This document shows, piece by piece, positions 30,162 through 34,085 of a stretch of 34,085 nucleotides of DNA (position 1 is its first letter; every line of letters starts with the position of its first letter). The DNA comes from a virus, in the IMG/VR virus record IMGVR_UViG_3300029448_000184, positions 1-34,085 of that record; one strand, written 5' to 3'. A program made the position numbers and the translations under genes. The notes beneath the pieces are model-generated. The model ran no database searches, was not told the origin of the DNA, and saw nothing but the letters and a program-made list of their open reading frames with translations.

Positions 30162-31154
30162 ATGAACATACAACTAGCGGGTGTAACTTTTTGCACCGAC
30201 AGAAATCCAAAACTAAAAAAATTAAGACCGTGTGGATTTGTTTCGTTTGAAGAAGAAACAGACGAAAAAGTTTTGGCACACGATAAGAATGCAGTAAGAG
30301 TTATATACAAGGACGACCACATTGGTTATGTACCAAAGAGTCCTATTGTACAGGCGATGTGTCTTGAAAAAGAAACAGCTCAAATAACTTCGTATGCATA
30401 CTTCGACAACGCAATAAAATGGAATGAAAAACACATTGGTGTATTCCAGTCATTAACTATGACACTAGATGAAACACAGGTAGAAGACAACGGAAGAATA
30501 ATTGGCGGAAGATATATTAGATGCACTACATTCTTAAAAGCGTTTGACCCATATTTAAGTGGAGCAGATGGTTTAATTAAGTGGGCATTTGATAAATCTG
30601 ATGATGGTACGTTTGAAGGCTACAAGGAAGCCTTAAATAAAGCGGCACAGGATGGAACTGATATGCATCATGCTATTGAAACTTGGTGTACTTTTTATAC
30701 GTCTGAGGAAACAACAGATGATATGGTAAGTAATCTACCAAGAGGTTGGGTTAATTTTGTAAAAAAATATAATCCTGAAGCAGTTTGGATGGAAGAACGC
30801 TTCTACGATAATGAGATTATGATTACAGGACAACCTGACTTTGCGGGTTATATAGATTACAAAGGTAATCGTATTCCATGCATATTAGATTGGAAATCAA
30901 GTAAACGACCAAGCAAAAAACATGAGATGCAAATTAGTATCTATGCCATGAATAGTAAGATAGATGGTGAAAATCCTATGGGTGCTATGGTGGTTGCGTT
31001 TGGTGCTGATAACAAACAAGGTTATTCGGTTAAATTCTTATCACGAGAAGACATTGAATCAAACTATTTAGCTTCTAAACATATTAAGAAAGCGATGGAT
31101 TGTGTTGGTGTTTATATAAAGGAGTATTATGAAGAAACATTGTCACGCATTTAA
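30162..31154 (+). CDS. HIRAN domain fused to PD-(D/E)XK nuclease
   Basis: 330 residues. The N-terminal 80 match the HIRAN layout: LAGVTF near residue 5, HDKNAVRVIY at 40-49 and HIGYVP at 53-58. HIRAN domains bind DNA ends, as in HLTF-type repair proteins. The rest is a PD-(D/E)XK exonuclease of the RecB/Cas4-like kind: GTDMHHAIE near 165, GQPDF with Asp226, ILDWKSSK with Asp243 and Lys245, and QISIYAMN behind. It probably trims DNA ends in recombination or degrades host DNA. It opens the replication cassette and overlaps the next gene by 26 bases. Confidence 0.85.
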   Translation: MNIQLAGVTFCTDRNPKLKKLRPCGFVSFEEETDEKVLAHDKNAVRVIYKDDHIGYVPKSPIVQAMCLEKETAQITSYAYFDNAIKWNEKHIGVFQSLTMTLDETQVEDNGRIIGGRYIRCTTFLKAFDPYLSGADGLIKWAFDKSDDGTFEGYKEALNKAAQDGTDMHHAIETWCTFYTSEETTDDMVSNLPRGWVNFVKKYNPEAVWMEERFYDNEIMITGQPDFAGYIDYKGNRIPCILDWKSSKRPSKKHEMQISIYAMNSKIDGENPMGAMVVAFGADNKQGYSVKFLSREDIESNYLASKHIKKAMDCVGVYIKEYYEETLSRI

Positions 31155-31749
31155 TGTTGATGAAGCTACAAAGTACGGTGTGGAGCAGGCTATCCTGCTT
31201 CAGCACTTACGCTTTTGGATTTGTCAAAACGTAGGGAAAGAAACGCATACACATTTAGATAAAACTTGGATGTATCAAACTGCATCAGATATGCATAATC
31301 ACTTTCCATATTTTAGCAGACAGAAGATTAGTAGGCTACTACGAGATATGGAAAACAAAGGTATTATTCAATCTGGAAACTTTAACAAGAGTGGATATGA
31401 CCAAACGAAATGGTATACGATTAATATCGAATGTTCAGAATTAAATAATGCATACAATAAAATTAAACAACCTATACCATATAATAACCAAGATAATAAA
31501 ACAGATACTATGTTTGAAGAATGTTGGGTTATGTATGGTAGAAAAGGTAACAAGAAAATAGCTTATCGATATTGGTGTAAATTATCCGATGCAGATAAAT
31601 CTCTTGTGAAGAAGAACATTCCATCTTATGTGAATAGTAGAGAAATTATTTATCAGAAAGATTTTCAGGGATGGATTAATCCTATTAATGAAATCTTTAA
31701 AGATGAGATAGTTAAGAAAGAACAAGAAAAGGAAAGGGTTAGTATATGA
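31129..31749 (+). CDS. Winged-helix replication protein (replisome organiser-like)
   Basis: 206 residues. Residues 1-110 have the look of the winged-helix domain of phage replication-initiation proteins: AILLQHLRFWI, TWMYQTASDMHNHFPYFSRQ and KISRLLRDMENKGII, where a Ser/Arg-rich recognition helix precedes the wing (WYTINI). The C-terminal part (MYGRKGNKKIAYRYWCKLSD) is a small helical domain found in DnaT/DnaD-type partners. Directly before a DnaB-type helicase, it probably recognises the origin and loads the helicase. AAAGGAGTATT precedes the ATG; the stop overlaps the helicase start (ATGA). Confidence 0.75.
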   Translation: MKKHCHAFNVDEATKYGVEQAILLQHLRFWICQNVGKETHTHLDKTWMYQTASDMHNHFPYFSRQKISRLLRDMENKGIIQSGNFNKSGYDQTKWYTINIECSELNNAYNKIKQPIPYNNQDNKTDTMFEECWVMYGRKGNKKIAYRYWCKLSDADKSLVKKNIPSYVNSREIIYQKDFQGWINPINEIFKDEIVKKEQEKERVSI

Positions 31750-33017
31750 ATGAATTACCAAATGATAATAAAGCAGAAAGGGGTGTATTGGGTTCTATCC
31801 TTTTAGACCCACTCCCTTCATTTTCAAAGATTACCATATCTAAGGATGACTTCTTTACTCATAAGAATCAGGTATTGTTTGAACAATTAAAAGATATGTA
31901 TGTTAATAATTTATTACTTGATATAATTACAATACGAAATTATTTGAAGGATAATAAAAAATTAGACGTAATTGGTGGTGGTGATTATCTATTAGAATTA
32001 CAAGAAGAAATAATTATTCCAAATCATGTAAAGCATTATCAAGAAATTATTAAAGAAAAATCTAAACTTCGTAAAGAAATTAAAATCTTAAAGAAAGCTT
32101 TAGTTCAATCTTATAATGGTGAATCATGTGTTAGTGAAGTTATTAGTAACTTGAGTTTATCTGATATGGATTTATCTAAAGATGTACCATTACATACTTT
32201 AGGTGAAAAGTTTATTGAAGATTGTAAGACTGGAAACACGGGTACATTTAATTGGTGGTGTCCACAATGGGATGCATCTTTAGGTAAGATGAAGAACGAA
32301 TTGATGTTACTTCACGCACCAAGAAGCACGGGTAAAACTGCATTGATGTTACAATGGATTGTAAACGCACATAAGCAAAAACATAGAGTGCCGCTTGCAT
32401 CTATTGAGATGTTAAGGAGTGAGTTAATGCCAAGACTTATAGCACATTGCGGTAGTGTAAATACTTATTTTATGAGAACTCGTGGACACGCTACAAGGGA
32501 TGAATTAAAACAATCTAAACAGGCAAACGATAATATAAAACTATTAGAGTTATGTGTTCGTGACAAGGCTATGAGTATTGATGACATCAGAGCATGGGCT
32601 ATATCAGAGTCTAGGAAAGGTGCTGACTGTATATTTGTAGATAACCTGTTATCAATAAATGATGGTGGAAAACAGTATCAATCGAAGACTGTAATGTATG
32701 ACTATTTCATTCGTAAGTTTCGTGACTTGCGTGATGATTTGAATATACCAATTATTATCCTAGCTCATCCAAATGAGAATATGCAAATTGCTTGGAGCAG
32801 AGATGTAGAAAACTTTGCTGATGTAATTTTATTGTTGCATTCTGTTGGATATGATGGTATAGATGTAAACGGAAGAATGATTGAACATAAAAACTACGAA
32901 GGCGACCACGTTATTGCTAAGTTTCAAAAGAATAGGCAAGGATTGAGTCCAGTAGCTAGTTTATCATTTGATAAAAGAACACAAACATTCACTCATAAAG
33001 AGTGGGAATTAGAATAG
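31746..33017 (+). CDS. Replicative DNA helicase, DnaB-type
   Basis: 423 residues. The N-terminal domain shows NDNKAERGVLGSILLDP, the typical DnaB start. The RecA-like core has HAPRSTGKTA at 190-199 (Walker A, Lys197), ADCIFVDNLLS with Asp299 (Walker B), and HPNENMQIAWSRDVENFADV towards the end. It unwinds DNA at the fork as a hexamer. Slightly short for DnaB (about 470). The start is coupled to the replication protein by a four-base overlap. Confidence 0.92.
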   Translation: MNELPNDNKAERGVLGSILLDPLPSFSKITISKDDFFTHKNQVLFEQLKDMYVNNLLLDIITIRNYLKDNKKLDVIGGGDYLLELQEEIIIPNHVKHYQEIIKEKSKLRKEIKILKKALVQSYNGESCVSEVISNLSLSDMDLSKDVPLHTLGEKFIEDCKTGNTGTFNWWCPQWDASLGKMKNELMLLHAPRSTGKTALMLQWIVNAHKQKHRVPLASIEMLRSELMPRLIAHCGSVNTYFMRTRGHATRDELKQSKQANDNIKLLELCVRDKAMSIDDIRAWAISESRKGADCIFVDNLLSINDGGKQYQSKTVMYDYFIRKFRDLRDDLNIPIIILAHPNENMQIAWSRDVENFADVILLLHSVGYDGIDVNGRMIEHKNYEGDHVIAKFQKNRQGLSPVASLSFDKRTQTFTHKEWELE

Positions 33018-33026
33018 GAGAAACAA

Positions 33027-33644
33027 ATGGGACTAACAAATAATACGAGTAACCAAAGTAAAATAGTAACAATAGTAAAAGGTAAATTTGCAATCAGATT
33101 ACCAGATGGTTCAGATGACCCTAAAGGTGTAGAACGCACACTTGAAAAAGGTGCTAATGCAGGTAAGGTAATTAAAGAATTACAATACACAGGTATCGAA
33201 GGCAGGATAAAATCTTGTTATGTAGATGAAACAGAGTATGGTGCTAACTTCATTACAAATATGGAAGATGATGAAGGTGCAAAGTTTCTATTACAGATAC
33301 CACTAGACTCACAATTCTTTAGTCAGTATGCAAAGCGTATGCCTAATATTGATAAAGAAAAACCAATCTTTTTTGGATTGGGGTACGACCGTGAAAGAGA
33401 ACGCCACTTCTTATATTCCCGACAGAATAACGAAAAGGTATCCATGAAATTCACAAAGGATAATCCTAACGGTCTACCTCAACCTTCTAAAAAAACTGTA
33501 AAAGGTAAAGAGGTTTGGGTTTGGGATGAACAAGAAAACTTCCTATATGAAGTAGCAATGGACTTTATTGGCACATTTGATAGTGGAGTCAAAAAGGTTG
33601 TTGAAACTTTTAATGCTAAGGCAACAGAGGACATTCCTTTCTAA
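33027..33644 (+). CDS. Single-stranded-DNA-binding-like protein
   Basis: 205 residues, with a beta-rich core and a C terminus ending EDIPF, the acidic tip used by SSB proteins (DDIPF in E. coli) to recruit partners. The neighbours (helicase before, HNH nuclease after) fit a ssDNA-binding role like T7 gp2.5. I do not see a clear OB-fold signature, so the assignment rests on the tip and context. Ribosome site AGGAGAAACAA. Confidence 0.6.
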   Translation: MGLTNNTSNQSKIVTIVKGKFAIRLPDGSDDPKGVERTLEKGANAGKVIKELQYTGIEGRIKSCYVDETEYGANFITNMEDDEGAKFLLQIPLDSQFFSQYAKRMPNIDKEKPIFFGLGYDRERERHFLYSRQNNEKVSMKFTKDNPNGLPQPSKKTVKGKEVWVWDEQENFLYEVAMDFIGTFDSGVKKVVETFNAKATEDIPF

Positions 33645-34069
33645 TGCCTAAATTACCACACAATCGAACTTGGTATACTAAAAAGTTAGTAGCTAAAGCG
33701 AAGTTGTGTGTTAAGTTGCGTGACAATTATACTTGTCAATATTCTGGTAAAGAATGTTCAGGCTCTGATTGTCATGCTTCTCATGTTTTAAATGTGGGTA
33801 CTCATAAAGCATTTGAACTAGACCCAACCAACATGAAAGTATTATCTAGCTACTATCACTTACACTGGTGGCACAAGGATGTACTTCACGCTACCGAATG
33901 GTTCAAAGAAAAGTTTCCAGATAGATACCATTATTTAATGGAAGCAAGTAAAGAAAAATGGAAGATACCTACACCTATGTTAGCTGAACTGCATGATGCT
34001 ACAAAAACAGATGGTTCAGATTACGCATATAAATATTATGAAATGATAAAGGAGTTATTAAATGGATAG
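33644..34069 (+). CDS. HNH nuclease, NinG/Rap-like
   Basis: 141 residues. RDNYTCQYSGKECSGSDCHA at about 26-45 gives the cysteine pairs for zinc, followed by SHVLNVGTHKAFELDPTNMK and HLHWWHKD, the His-Asn-His layout of lambda NinG-type recombination endonucleases, which cut branched DNA. The ATG shares one base with the SSB-like stop (TAATG), so it is made with the replication proteins. Confidence 0.75.
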   Translation: MPKLPHNRTWYTKKLVAKAKLCVKLRDNYTCQYSGKECSGSDCHASHVLNVGTHKAFELDPTNMKVLSSYYHLHWWHKDVLHATEWFKEKFPDRYHYLMEASKEKWKIPTPMLAELHDATKTDGSDYAYKYYEMIKELLNG

Positions 34070-34085
34070 CGAAGCGATAGCATTA
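34062..34085 (+). CDS. Start of next replication-block gene (cut by window edge)
   Basis: ATG at 34062 lies behind AAAGGAGTTATTAA and overlaps the HNH gene end by eight bases. Only eight codons (MDSEAIAL) are visible, so no identity can be given. By gene order a DNA polymerase or another replication gene could follow. Confidence 0.5.

Overview
The window looks like the central part of the genome of a lytic, T7-like (podovirus-type) phage. It is strongly AT-rich. Its marine character and a SAR11/Pelagibacter-type or similarly AT-rich alphaproteobacterial host are inferences from base composition and gene style, not demonstrated. No integrase, repressor, RNA polymerase, tRNA or CRISPR array is visible.

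Layout: two divergent blocks face away from a roughly 780-base non-coding control region (25406-26185). Everything to its left is on the minus strand and is the virion/packaging block. In order of transcription it holds: three micro-genes (two with zinc-ribbon cysteine patterns), a likely small terminase, the large terminase, two small unknowns, the portal, a Bbp19-like small protein, two basic micro-proteins, the scaffold, the major capsid protein, a capsid-associated protein, gp11-like tail tube A, gp12-like tail nozzle (tube B), internal virion proteins in the gp14/gp15/gp16 positions (the last a 2716-residue giant with an HExxH peptidase motif), a 93-residue protein, a LamG-type fibre/adhesin, and two more fibre-region genes, the last cut by the left edge. 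Gene order matches T7 genes 8-17. Three sigma-70-like promoters are visible on this strand (before the packaging, capsid and fibre genes), as is one intrinsic terminator just after the capsid module, where T7 also has its main terminator.

To the right, on the plus strand, is the early/replication block. It starts with small unknown genes, a DUF932 protein and a lysozyme-like protein. It then becomes a tightly overlapping replication cassette: HIRAN plus PD-(D/E)XK nuclease, winged-helix replication protein, DnaB-type helicase, a single-strand-binding-like protein and a NinG-like HNH nuclease. The next gene runs off the right edge.

The most unusual feature is a family of nine intercistronic leaders in the early block (26105-30161). 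Each has a GC-rich hairpin whose stem sequence varies while pairing is kept, then a conserved AT-rich CCAATTTTATTAA-like box, then AAAGGAGAAA and the start codon. Genes lacking the leader are translationally coupled to the gene before. A second candidate is a multi-stem structured segment in the divergent control region, and a third is a structured capsid-gene leader that can pair with its own ribosome binding site.
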